Shown one piece after another: positions 1 through 6,658 of a DNA stretch of 24,223 nt. Positions within the stretch are counted from its first letter, which is position 1, and each line of letters begins with the position of its first letter. The notes beneath the pieces were generated by a model, which had not been told where the DNA came from, did no database searches, and saw only the letters and a list, made by a program, of their open reading frames with translations. The position numbers and the translations under genes were made by a program. The stretch lies in the IMG/VR virus record IMGVR_UViG_3300009149_000275, positions 1-24,223 of that record. One strand, written 5' to 3'. The stretch comes from a virus.

Positions 1-306
1 GATGCAGCAAATGCACTCCGCAGAAGAATAGACGATATTGACTTCAATAACACAACAGAACTAAACTCAACAATATATTTCTGTCGTTTGAATCACAATG
101 AGTTCAACTATAGTTCAAACCCAACTTATCTAAGTTCAAGCAAAATAGTTGTAAAGAATACACAACTTGACAACCCAGTTGCTTATATAACATCAGTTGG
201 ATTATATTCAGCAGATAATGAACTTCTTGCTGTTGCTAAACTCAGTGAGCCATTGAAGAAAGATCCAGCCAACGAGATGATCCTTCGCGTGAGACTTGAC
301 TATTAA
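1..306 (+). CDS. Virion structural protein, C-terminal part (5' end outside window)
   Basis: The frame is open from base 1 to the TAA at 304-306, so this is the last ~101 codons of a longer gene; a TTG at 88 is internal and not a start. The tail of the product (SSNPTY, then AYITSVGLYSADNELLAVAKL and a K/R-rich end) matches the tail of the gene at 1361-2317 (SNNPTY, YISKIAIYDEEKNLIGIAKL). The two are therefore paralogues, probably both virion surface or tail-associated proteins. No catalytic motif is seen. The structural role is inferred from the paralogue and the run of structural genes that follows. An endonuclease gene lies between the two paralogues. Confidence 0.7.
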   Translation, partial: DAANALRRRIDDIDFNNTTELNSTIYFCRLNHNEFNYSSNPTYLSSSKIVVKNTQLDNPVAYITSVGLYSADNELLAVAKLSEPLKKDPANEMILRVRLDY

Positions 307-321
307 TTCCTATATAGGAAT
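306..321. repeat. 16-bp perfect palindrome
   Basis: ATTCCTATATAGGAAT is its own reverse complement and starts at the last base of the preceding stop codon. As RNA it would form only a 6-bp stem, and no T-run follows, so it is a poor terminator. It could be a protein-binding site or the edge of the endonuclease insertion. Confidence 0.45.
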
Positions 322-333
322 AGAGGTTCTTAC

Positions 334-362
334 TTTACACTCCACAAGTTTTCTGTTATAGT
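334..362 (+). promoter_or_regulatory. Sigma70-type promoter for the endonuclease gene
   Basis: TTTACA (334-339), a 17-base spacer and TATAGT (357-362), with TG at 354-355 giving an extended -10 (TGTTATAGT). Each box matches the consensus at 5 of 6 positions. The expected transcription start is near 369, just upstream of the ribosome-binding site of the endonuclease gene. The left arm of an inverted repeat (343-355) lies in the spacer, so transcripts from this promoter would lack it. Confidence 0.6.
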
Positions 363-404
363 GCTATTTACCAACAGAGGTGATAGCGATGCAGAAAACT
401 TGTG
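343..404 (+). promoter_or_regulatory. Long inverted repeat flanking the endonuclease RBS and start
   Basis: CACAAGTTTTCTG (343-355) and CAGAAAACTTGTG (392-404) are perfect 13-base complements. Their loop (356-391) holds the Shine-Dalgarno GAGGTGA (377-383) and the ATG at 389. Only transcripts starting upstream of 343 can form this hairpin. By analogy with T4 I-TevI, whose early read-through RNA hides its start in a hairpin while a promoter inside it yields translatable RNA, this is probably a translational switch. Confidence 0.6.
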
Positions 405-1312
405 TTATTTGTAATAATAGTTTTGAAGCAAAAAGAAAAGATGCATTATATTGTTCTGCCAAATGTAAAAAAACATCTGAATATTTGAGACAAGAAAAAC
501 TTGTAAAAAACTGTGAACATTGCGGGCAAACTTTTGAAACCAAAAGAAAAGAAACAAAATATTGTTCTTCTTCTTGTTCAAATACTGCTTGTAAAACTCA
601 CGATGATGTAACTTTATCTTGCAAAGAGTGTGGAACTGATTTTGTCAGAAAATATATTCACAGAGATAAGTTATTTTGTTCTCGTAGTTGTGCCACTGTT
701 CATCAAAACAAAATAATATTTTCTGATGATAAAATCAAAAATAAAATATCCGAAACAAAAAAGCGACAGTATGAAACAGGAGAAGTGGTTCATCCATTTC
801 TTGGAAAAAATCTAACAGAAGAACATAAACAAAAATTGAGTGATATAAAAATAAAAGAAGGTAAATGGAAAGGAGAAAACAATCCGGCATATGGCGGTCA
901 ATCAAAAGAAATAAGAGAAAAAATGTCTAAGACAAGAGCCGAAAGAATACAAAGCGGAGAAATTCACGGAAGACTGATGGGAACGATAGTCACTACAAAA
1001 GGCGGAACAATTAAATATAGAAGTAACTGGGAAAAAAATCACATTGAAAACCTGGAGAAGGATGAAAAAGTTATTTCATATATTTTTGAGCCTTTTGTTT
1101 TAGAATATACATATGATCAAACAAGAAACTACATTCCAGATATTTTAATATTTTATAAAGATGGAACTAAAAAACTTGTAGAAATAAAGCCAAGTTATTT
1201 TCTTGACGCCGAAATCAATAAGTGTAAGTTTTCAGCAGCACAAAAATATTGCGACGAAAAGGGAATGACATTTGAAGTATGGACCGAGAAGAACAATCCA
1301 TATTCAGTATAA
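389..1312 (+). CDS. Homing-type endonuclease: zinc fingers, NUMOD3-like repeats, PD-(D/E)XK nuclease
   Basis: The 307-residue product has three treble-clef-like zinc units (C5/C8/C22/C26, C42/C45/C59/C63, C78/C81/C97/C101). Next come NUMOD3-like DNA-binding segments (about 135-185: GKNLTEEHKQKLSD, GENNPAYGGQSKEIREKMS). The C-terminal domain is PD-(D/E)XK type, with RSNWE at 211-215, P250-D251 and E265-I-K267. The architecture suggests a free-standing homing endonuclease that cuts phage DNA lacking the gene. It sits between two paralogous structural genes. The ATG at 389 is preferred over the in-frame GTG at 380 because GAGGTGA ends 5 bases before it. It has its own candidate promoter and hairpin, and a strong hairpin terminator after it. 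The target site is unknown. Confidence 0.8.
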   Translation: MQKTCVICNNSFEAKRKDALYCSAKCKKTSEYLRQEKLVKNCEHCGQTFETKRKETKYCSSSCSNTACKTHDDVTLSCKECGTDFVRKYIHRDKLFCSRSCATVHQNKIIFSDDKIKNKISETKKRQYETGEVVHPFLGKNLTEEHKQKLSDIKIKEGKWKGENNPAYGGQSKEIREKMSKTRAERIQSGEIHGRLMGTIVTTKGGTIKYRSNWEKNHIENLEKDEKVISYIFEPFVLEYTYDQTRNYIPDILIFYKDGTKKLVEIKPSYFLDAEINKCKFSAAQKYCDEKGMTFEVWTEKNNPYSV

Positions 1313-1328
1313 AACTACTAAAATAAAG

Positions 1329-1357
1329 AAACTGCCTATTTATTTTAGGCAGTTTTT
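1329..1357 (+). terminator. Rho-independent terminator after the endonuclease gene
   Basis: AAACTGCCTA (1329-1338), loop of 7 (1339-1345), TAGGCAGTTT (1346-1355), with a T-run at 1353-1357: a perfect 10-bp stem. It ends 3 bases before the ATG of the next gene, and the only AGG upstream of that ATG (1347-1349) lies in its 3' arm. It may therefore also limit translation of read-through RNA. Confidence 0.75.
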
Positions 1358-1360
1358 ATT

Positions 1361-2317
1361 ATGGCAAAACCAAAACAGTTTATAACAAAAGACGGAAACC
1401 TAAATAACTTCAAAACAGTTTCCGCAAACAACTTTAGCCAGTTTCAGTATGGCGATACTATAACGGGTTCAGAATATCCATATGTTGCAAATGTATTGAG
1501 ATATTTTGTAACAGATCAACAAGACAGAAATTATATAAAAGCATTAGAAAATACATTAAATTATTATACTTTTCTAAGTCCTCATTATACTTATAGTTCT
1601 TCTCTTGGCAATAAAGAAACACAAGAGTTGAGTTTTGTAAGTATTCCTTCTATATTTTATGGTTCTTCAATAAGAAAAGGTTCTATAACTTGTAAATGGT
1701 ATCTTACTGGAAGTCTTATAGCAGAACTTCAAGATATAAACCAAAACGGCGAACTGGTTCAAGTTGGACCAAGTGGAAGTGTTGGCTCTGGAAGTGTTGC
1801 TGGAGTTGTTCTTTATAAAGAAGGATTTATTATCCTTACCGGATCTTGGAGTTTGCATCCAACCTATACTGATCTTTTTGGAATAGGTCTAACCTACTAT
1901 CCTCCTTCTTGGAAATATTTTATGCATACAGGTTCCGATGACACAAATCGTGCTGTATCCTCAAGTTTTCTTCTTGATTTTGAAGGAACAAACTATATTC
2001 CAACAATAACAATGCTTGCGCACGCAGAACAAGGCGAACTAAACCATTCAAACAATCCAACTTATATTGAATACGGACAAAATACCCAGCCTACAACTGG
2101 AACATTTGGATATATAGAAAATACAAACAATACTATAAAAAATATAGTGAGTTCATCATATATTGATGAAGAGCCTGAGTTCAAAAAAACAACTTATATT
2201 TCAAAAATTGCTATTTACGATGAAGAGAAAAACTTGATTGGTATAGCAAAGTTGGCAAATCCGGTAAGAAAAAGAGAAACAGACGCTTATACCTTCAAAA
2301 TCAAAATGGACATGTAG
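1361..2317 (+). CDS. Virion structural protein, paralogue of the gene at the left edge
   Basis: A 318-residue protein with no transmembrane segment or enzymatic motif. It is rich in Ser, Thr, Gly, Tyr and Asn with a beta-type pattern and repeated TGS turns (WYLTGSLIAELQD, GPSGSVGSGSVAG), as in phage tail or fibre proteins. Its last ~95 residues align with the C terminus of the left-edge gene, including a long insertion here between SNNPTY and YISKIAIY. It starts 3 bases after the endonuclease terminator, and no clean Shine-Dalgarno is visible outside the hairpin. It ends in TAG two bases before the next ATG, suggesting coupling. The exact virion location is unknown. Confidence 0.7.
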   Translation: MAKPKQFITKDGNLNNFKTVSANNFSQFQYGDTITGSEYPYVANVLRYFVTDQQDRNYIKALENTLNYYTFLSPHYTYSSSLGNKETQELSFVSIPSIFYGSSIRKGSITCKWYLTGSLIAELQDINQNGELVQVGPSGSVGSGSVAGVVLYKEGFIILTGSWSLHPTYTDLFGIGLTYYPPSWKYFMHTGSDDTNRAVSSSFLLDFEGTNYIPTITMLAHAEQGELNHSNNPTYIEYGQNTQPTTGTFGYIENTNNTIKNIVSSSYIDEEPEFKKTTYISKIAIYDEEKNLIGIAKLANPVRKRETDAYTFKIKMDM

Positions 2318-2319
2318 AA

Positions 2320-2571
2320 ATGCTAAAAAAGCTTGAAAGCAGTGATGTATTTGTAAACAGAATAAAAACCTATCCAAAGGTAAGAATATTTACCTATTCG
2401 GGAAGTTTATACTATAATAATAGTGCTGTTTCTGGCGATGGTGTAAAACTGTTTGATTTCTTGATGGAGCCAGTAGCGCCATCTGGTCCAGTAATACCAA
2501 CCACTGCTATAGTCACTAAGGACGGACAATATCTATTATCAGAAGATGGACAGTTTATTCTAATAGAATAA
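2320..2571 (+). CDS. Small structural protein of unknown role
   Basis: 83 residues, starting two bases after the preceding stop, without its own clear ribosome-binding site, so probably translated by coupling. The C terminus (about residues 60-82) has two similar beta-hairpin-like strings, IVTKDGQYLL and LSEDGQFILIE. This DGQ(Y/F)-L pattern is common in short phage virion proteins. Cotranscribed with structural genes on both sides. The family is not recognised beyond that. Confidence 0.6.
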   Translation: MLKKLESSDVFVNRIKTYPKVRIFTYSGSLYYNNSAVSGDGVKLFDFLMEPVAPSGPVIPTTAIVTKDGQYLLSEDGQFILIE

Positions 2572-2622
2572 ATATCCATTAGATACATCCAACTATTTAT
2601 AATATATTGAGGAAGAAAATAA

Positions 2623-3192
2623 ATGTCAGTAAAAATATCCCAACTATCTGCTTCAAGCGACATAACATCAGATGATTTTTTCCCAGTTGTTGATAGTGGA
2701 AGTCTGACAACAAAAAGAGCATCTGCACAGCAAATGCTTGATTATATTACTGGCTCAACTTTTAACACCCTAACTGTAACAACTCTTGGTGGAACAACCG
2801 CACAGTTTACAACAACAACTGCCACTACTGGAGCATTTACTATACTATCTGGCTCTTCTGGAAATATAACTATTTCCGGTTCACTTTCTGGTATGATAGC
2901 ATCTTTGACTTCTTCTGCTGCTGACTATGTTCTTGTAGCAGCAGATAGTGGAAAAGTAGTTGTCTTGAGTTCTTCCTCTGGTATTACTGCGTCTGTTCCT
3001 GCAGGACTTCCTGCTGGATTCACCACAACTATTATTCAAAATGGTTCTGGTTCAATATTTGTATCAGCAAGTTCTGGTGTAGTGATAAGAAATAGACAAA
3101 ATCACACAAGAACTGCTGGGCTTTATGCAACAGTTGCCATTATTGGAACTGGTAGTAATGGATATATATTTGCAGGAGACACAACCTCTTGA
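2623..3192 (+). CDS. Tail-fibre-like protein
   Basis: 189 residues. The N terminus (KISQLSASSDITSDDFFPVV, then TTKRASAQQMLDYI) follows the KISQL...D.FPVVD...T.K....Q.L pattern that I associate with phage tail-fibre or virion adaptor proteins. It is followed by Thr/Ser-rich repeats (GGTTAQFTTTTATTGAFTILSGSSG) typical of fibrous trimeric beta structures, and a compact C-terminal part. The repeats resemble those of the gene starting at 23281, suggesting related fibre components. Shine-Dalgarno GAGGAAG (2609-2615) stands 7 bases before the ATG. Receptor binding or fibre assembly is inferred, not shown. Confidence 0.65.
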   Translation: MSVKISQLSASSDITSDDFFPVVDSGSLTTKRASAQQMLDYITGSTFNTLTVTTLGGTTAQFTTTTATTGAFTILSGSSGNITISGSLSGMIASLTSSAADYVLVAADSGKVVVLSSSSGITASVPAGLPAGFTTTIIQNGSGSIFVSASSGVVIRNRQNHTRTAGLYATVAIIGTGSNGYIFAGDTTS

Positions 3193-3575
3193 TAATAGTT
3201 TTTCCTGGTGTTATTGGAGCCATAGCAACAAAAAAGGAACTAAATATTCCAACTTTTGCTGGCTCTGCAACATTTACAGAAACTTATGAATATCCAGATT
3301 GGGTTGGAACATATGATACTGGTTCAATAGTTATTCCAACCTTTTCCGGTTCTGCAACATTTACAGAAACTTATGAATATCCAGATTGGGTTGGAACATA
3401 TGATACTGGTTCAATAGTTGTTCCAACATTTTCTGCTTCAGCAACATTTACAGAAACTTATGAATATCCAGATTGGGTTGGAACATATGATACTGGTTCA
3501 ATAGTTGTTCCAACATTTTCTGCTTCAGCAACATTTACAGAAGAATTTGAATCTGGTTCTTGGCCGAACCCATGA
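3189..3575 (+). CDS. Repeat protein made of 29-residue units
   Basis: 128 residues; nearly the whole protein after residue 19 is 3.8 copies of a 29-residue unit (IPTF-x2-SATFTETYEYPD, WVGTYDTGSIV). The last copy changes to TEEFESGSWPNP. The TTG start overlaps the previous TGA (TTGA), and AGGAGA (3174-3179) stands 9 bases upstream, which supports it; there is no ATG option. The units look like stacked beta-strands with aromatic faces. A virion or fibre role is likely from context, but the fold is not recognised. Near-identity of the units at DNA level suggests recent expansion. Confidence 0.65.
   Translation: MIIVFPGVIGAIATKKELNIPTFAGSATFTETYEYPDWVGTYDTGSIVIPTFSGSATFTETYEYPDWVGTYDTGSIVVPTFSASATFTETYEYPDWVGTYDTGSIVVPTFSASATFTEEFESGSWPNP
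3246..3575 (+). repeat. 87-bp tandem repeat, about 3.8 copies, in frame
   Basis: Unit boundaries are 3246-3332, 3333-3419, 3420-3506 and 3507 to the gene end. The last ~66 bases of the first three units appear identical in DNA, and differences cluster in the first ~21 bases. The fourth copy matches the third until its TEEF divergence. The unit length is a multiple of three, so copy-number change keeps the frame. Confidence 0.9.
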
Positions 3576-3599
3576 TATATACTATAGGAGATACGCATA

Positions 3600-4394
3600 A
3601 TGGCACAAACTGACTGGACATTTACACTAAAAGATACCAAAACTTTTCTTGGTGGAACAAGTGGTAGTGCTTTTCAACACAACACTCTAACAAACCCAAT
3701 AACAGGCGCTGGAGATTGGTGTCGTGGATTTTTTGCTTCTGGCTCACTGAATCAGTATAGATATGTTGCCATGTTGCCAATAAATAATTCAGAACTAACA
3801 AGTTCAACTGGATATGAATATGGTTATGGATACTCCTTGAGATGTTGGGCACGATGCGGCAATACTTTGGCTTCTTCTCTAAATGGAGCTGTGTTGTCTT
3901 TCAAAAATCAATCAAACTTAAGCATAAATAGTGCCCAAACCTCCGGAGGTTCCTTTAGCTTTGTTACTGGCTATTTTCTACACTTAACTGAAACAAAATT
4001 GGAACTTCGTTGTGCGAGTTCTTCTTCTATCCCGAGTTATGCGGAAAGTCTCAGTGCTTCAAACAATGCAATCGGTTATCAAAAAACAATAGCAACTTTA
4101 AACTTATTCAACCGCTGGATTCGTCTTCGCATGGATGTGTATCCTGTCAGTGGAGCATATGACCGCATAACCGTTTATACGGCAAGTCAAGCACAAGAAG
4201 ATAACTGGCAGCAAGTTCATACAGTTGATATACCAAGAGAAAAAGTTGGCGGTTATGTGCCTTGGGCAAACAACCCAAATGGCGATGGAGCACAGGCAAA
4301 TGGAAAAGGCTTTCTTGGTGCTATAGCTTATTCCTTCACCAACACTTCTGCAGCATATATAGACCAGTTTGAGGTTTATAAAGAAACACTATAG
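3600..4394 (+). CDS. Virion structural protein, jelly-roll or lectin-like
   Basis: 264 residues. AGGAG (3586-3590) lies 9 bases before the ATG. No catalytic motif, signal peptide or membrane segment is seen. The late pattern (NRWIRLRMDVYPVSGAYDRI, TVYTASQ, then YIDQFEVYKE near the end) resembles concanavalin/LamG-type beta-sandwich proteins, in which a W-x-R-L-x-M/V-D-V strand and a terminal ID-x-F strand are common. This suggests a carbohydrate-contacting tail or head-decoration protein. That is inference from strand pattern and neighbours; I do not recognise a named family. Confidence 0.65.
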   Translation: MAQTDWTFTLKDTKTFLGGTSGSAFQHNTLTNPITGAGDWCRGFFASGSLNQYRYVAMLPINNSELTSSTGYEYGYGYSLRCWARCGNTLASSLNGAVLSFKNQSNLSINSAQTSGGSFSFVTGYFLHLTETKLELRCASSSSIPSYAESLSASNNAIGYQKTIATLNLFNRWIRLRMDVYPVSGAYDRITVYTASQAQEDNWQQVHTVDIPREKVGGYVPWANNPNGDGAQANGKGFLGAIAYSFTNTSAAYIDQFEVYKETL

Positions 4395-4437
4395 CTTATT
4401 GTATTATACTGTTCTACTTATAACAGAGGATAAACAA

Positions 4438-4845
4438 ATGACAGACTTCATGAAACTACACAGACCAGGAATAGGAAACGCAGCCAGTTATCAAGTATCT
4501 GGAATACCGTGGGTTTCAAGTTCGCTTGCAGTCCCAGCAAGTGGTTCTACTGTGTTGGAAATAAGTTTTCCACAGGTATCAAAAAGCATAATAGTAAAAA
4601 ATGTCAGCACAGGTTCTGGCTTGAGGCTGATGCGTGTTGGTTTTAGTGAAAATGGTGTAAAGAATAGTAGTAACTTTTTTTTACTATCTGCTGGAGAAAG
4701 TTTTGCTGCAGATCTAAAAGTTACAAAAGTTTATCTCATGAGTAATGACGGCACTGCTCTGACAGCAAGTGTGACAGCGGGTTTGACAAACATACCCGCA
4801 ACAGAACTTGTCAATAACTGGTCCGGTTCGGCAGGAGTAGGTTGA
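4438..4845 (+). CDS. Small virion protein
   Basis: 135 residues from the ATG at 4438, which has AGAGGA (4425-4430) 7 bases upstream. The frame is open back to a TTG at 4369, but that lies inside the previous gene and lacks a ribosome-binding site. The product is beta-rich and Ser/Val-rich (LEISFPQVSKSIIVKNVS, then LRLMRVGFSENG), the look of a compact virion decoration or adaptor protein. It ends one base before the next ATG. The specific function is unknown. Confidence 0.65.
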   Translation: MTDFMKLHRPGIGNAASYQVSGIPWVSSSLAVPASGSTVLEISFPQVSKSIIVKNVSTGSGLRLMRVGFSENGVKNSSNFFLLSAGESFAADLKVTKVYLMSNDGTALTASVTAGLTNIPATELVNNWSGSAGVG

Positions 4846-4846
4846 A

Positions 4847-5005
4847 ATGAGTTTTAATGACGGTTTTAATATTAGATCAGTTCCATGGCCACCAAATACG
4901 CCAGCAAATGCCGCTCATTGGACAGATCCCGATCCAACAACACTAAAACAAGCAATTGACAGAATAGCTGCACAATTATTTGCTATATTCGGTTCAATTC
5001 CGTGA
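4847..5005 (+). CDS. Micro-protein of 52 residues in the structural cluster
   Basis: The ATG at 4847 follows the previous stop by one base, with AGGAG (4833-4837) 9 bases upstream; it ends in TGA at 5003-5005. The product is Pro/Trp-rich at first (VPWPPNTPANAAHWTDPDP) and then forms one amphipathic helix (TTLKQAIDRIAAQLFAIFG). It fills an otherwise empty gap and shares the tight spacing of its neighbours, so it is probably real. A small virion or assembly factor is a guess. Confidence 0.6.
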   Translation: MSFNDGFNIRSVPWPPNTPANAAHWTDPDPTTLKQAIDRIAAQLFAIFGSIP

Positions 5006-5017
5006 TATGATAACTAA

Positions 5018-5533
5018 ATGATCCTTGGTTTAGATATATCAACAAGTTGTACCGGCGTAACCATTATTGATTACGCTGGTCGTGTTGTATTAAATACTTG
5101 TTGGAAATTCAAAGAAGAGGAAATGCTTGACAAACTGCAGGCAGCAAAAGAACACATAATAGAACTAAGAAAAAAATATCCAATAACAGAAGTTTTTATT
5201 GAAGAAAGCCTGCAAGCATTTCGTCCTGGTTTTTCATCAGCAAAAACAATATTGTCTCTGGCAAAGTTCAATGGAACCTTGTCGTGGATGATCTGGGAAC
5301 ATTTAGCAATAAAGCCACAATATATTGGTTCCGGAACAGCAAGAAAACTTTGTGGAATAAAAGTAACAAAAGGTATTCCAGCAAAACAACAAGTTATGGA
5401 CTGGATGCTGGAAAATCAAAATTGGTTCAAAGTTGAATATAAAAAGAACAGCACAAACATAAAAGATCACTTTTATGATATGGCAGATAGCTGGGTGATA
5501 GCACAAGCTGGTTTGCTACAAACAAAAAAATAA
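5018..5533 (+). CDS. RuvC-like Holliday junction resolvase (RNase H fold)
   Basis: 171 residues, near the usual size of RuvC-type resolvases. Visible acidic motifs are D6 in ILGLDISTS, E62-E63 in VFIEES, and D154/D157 in the C-terminal YDMADSWVIA, matching the D-E-D-D metal-binding set of RuvC/RNase H-fold resolvases. It probably cleaves branched DNA during recombination-dependent replication and clears junctions before packaging, the job of endonuclease VII (gp49) in T4. No clear Shine-Dalgarno precedes the ATG, and the previous gene ends 12 bases upstream. It sits between structural genes, away from the primase and nuclease. Confidence 0.8.
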   Translation: MILGLDISTSCTGVTIIDYAGRVVLNTCWKFKEEEMLDKLQAAKEHIIELRKKYPITEVFIEESLQAFRPGFSSAKTILSLAKFNGTLSWMIWEHLAIKPQYIGSGTARKLCGIKVTKGIPAKQQVMDWMLENQNWFKVEYKKNSTNIKDHFYDMADSWVIAQAGLLQTKK

Positions 5534-5546
5534 AACTAATTATATA

Positions 5547-5577
5547 AAGTCCAAATAATTTGGATTGATTTCTTTAT
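5547..5577 (+). terminator. Weak hairpin terminator candidate after the resolvase gene
   Basis: AGTCCAAA (5547-5554), loop TAA, TTTGGATT (5558-5565): an 8-bp stem with one G-T pair, followed by a T-rich stretch. It fills the short gap before the strong Shine-Dalgarno GGAGGGA of the next gene. Low GC content makes termination uncertain. Confidence 0.35.
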
Positions 5578-5597
5578 TTCCCCGGAGGGATTTTTAA

Positions 5598-6602
5598 ATG
5601 TTTTTTTATACAGAACTATCACCATTAGTGATAGCATCAAATGTAAGCTCTTTACAATTTACTAATATTGCTGTAAATGCCAGCAGTTCAATGACCTTTA
5701 CTGTTTCAGCTGCTTCTGGTGAAAAGACTGAAACTGTAACATTATCCGATGATACAAATCAATTTGAATTTTCACCTTCTTCTTTCTCGTTAGGTGAAGG
5801 TGGAAGTCAAGTCGTAACCGTTACTTTTAAACCAACGGCTTCTGCAACAAAAACAGGTAAAATAACAGCCAATTCAAGTGGCGGAAGTTCTGTTCAATTA
5901 AATTTAACTGGTTCAGCAACAAATTATATTCCAATTGCTTATAATTCCGATATCGCTCCTCTTGTATATGCAGATGCAGAACCAGGCTTAAAGCCACCAA
6001 CCGGTGTTGGTTCATTCCCAACCGGCAGTACAGGCTGGATGTTTATAAACAAAACATCAACAGGCGTTAGTTCATCAATGAATTATTACTTCTATGATGC
6101 ATCACTAGCAAATACTGCTTCTGTCTCACAATTAGACGGTGCATATGCTGTTGTATCAATGAACGCAAATACTGCGGCTTCTTCAAGTTGGCGTCCATAT
6201 TTAACTGTTTATACAACAAGAACAAGAGCAGTTACTCCAGCTGAAATGTCTGCAGGAACATTCTGGTTTGATAGTCGTATAAGTTATTCAATCTATACCG
6301 GTTCTGTTTCAGCAAATACAAAATATTTGATGTATTTTGGTAATGATCCAGGTGTTTATCCAGAATTACCAAGAATGAAGATGGGACTAATGACAAATCC
6401 ATTAGTAACCATAACTTCTTCACAGACACCAAGTGAAGCAATTTATTCAATATCAATTGCAACTTCCGCAGGTTCTTCAGCTAGTACTGGTTCGCCAGCA
6501 CATTCAACTAATTTAAATAAACAAATAGTTGTTACAGAAGCTGTTGGTTTCCATGCAACCAAAGGAACAGGTAGTTGGAACGAGATTCTTCTTCAATCTT
6601 GA
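5598..6602 (+). CDS. Structural protein with N-terminal Ig-like (ASH/MSP-type) domain
   Basis: 334 residues; GGAGGGA (5584-5590) stands 7 bases before the ATG, one of the best ribosome-binding sites here, suggesting high expression. Residues about 15-107 follow the Ig-like pattern of ASH/MSP-type domains: LQFTNIAVNASSSMTFTV, FEFSPSSFSLGEGGSQVV, VTFKPTAS, then LNLTGSA. The rest is beta-rich and Ser/Thr-rich without known motifs. Such domains decorate phage capsids and tails and may bind surfaces; that role is inferred. It lies between two DNA-metabolism genes, which is unusual for a structural gene. Confidence 0.65.
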   Translation: MFFYTELSPLVIASNVSSLQFTNIAVNASSSMTFTVSAASGEKTETVTLSDDTNQFEFSPSSFSLGEGGSQVVTVTFKPTASATKTGKITANSSGGSSVQLNLTGSATNYIPIAYNSDIAPLVYADAEPGLKPPTGVGSFPTGSTGWMFINKTSTGVSSSMNYYFYDASLANTASVSQLDGAYAVVSMNANTAASSSWRPYLTVYTTRTRAVTPAEMSAGTFWFDSRISYSIYTGSVSANTKYLMYFGNDPGVYPELPRMKMGLMTNPLVTITSSQTPSEAIYSISIATSAGSSASTGSPAHSTNLNKQIVVTEAVGFHATKGTGSWNEILLQS

Positions 6603-6611
6603 TAATTTTTC

Positions 6612-6655
6612 TAGACTAGCAGTTTGACAACTTTTTGCCACTCTGCTATGGTCTA
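6612..6655 (+). promoter_or_regulatory. Imperfect inverted repeat before the primase gene
   Basis: TAGACTAGCAG (6612-6622) is complementary to CTGCTA-TG-GTCTA (6643-6655) with a 2-base bulge. The 20-base loop contains the -35 box of the candidate promoter, and the right arm overlaps its -10. It could be an operator, or an RNA hairpin in upstream transcripts ending 3 bases before the primase ATG. Confidence 0.45.
6624..6652 (+). promoter_or_regulatory. Sigma70-type promoter before the primase gene
   Basis: A perfect TTGACA (6624-6629), 17-base spacer, and TATGGT (6647-6652) with an upstream TGC giving an extended -10. It lies in one of the few real intergenic gaps. The expected start is about 6659, the primase ATG itself, so its transcripts would be nearly leaderless. 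Confidence 0.55.
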
Positions 6656-6658
6656 GGG

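Noticed and set aside
4956-4989. TTGACA followed by TATATT before the resolvase gene
   Set aside because: The spacer is 22 bases, too long for a sigma70 promoter, and no other -10 fits at 16-18 bases.
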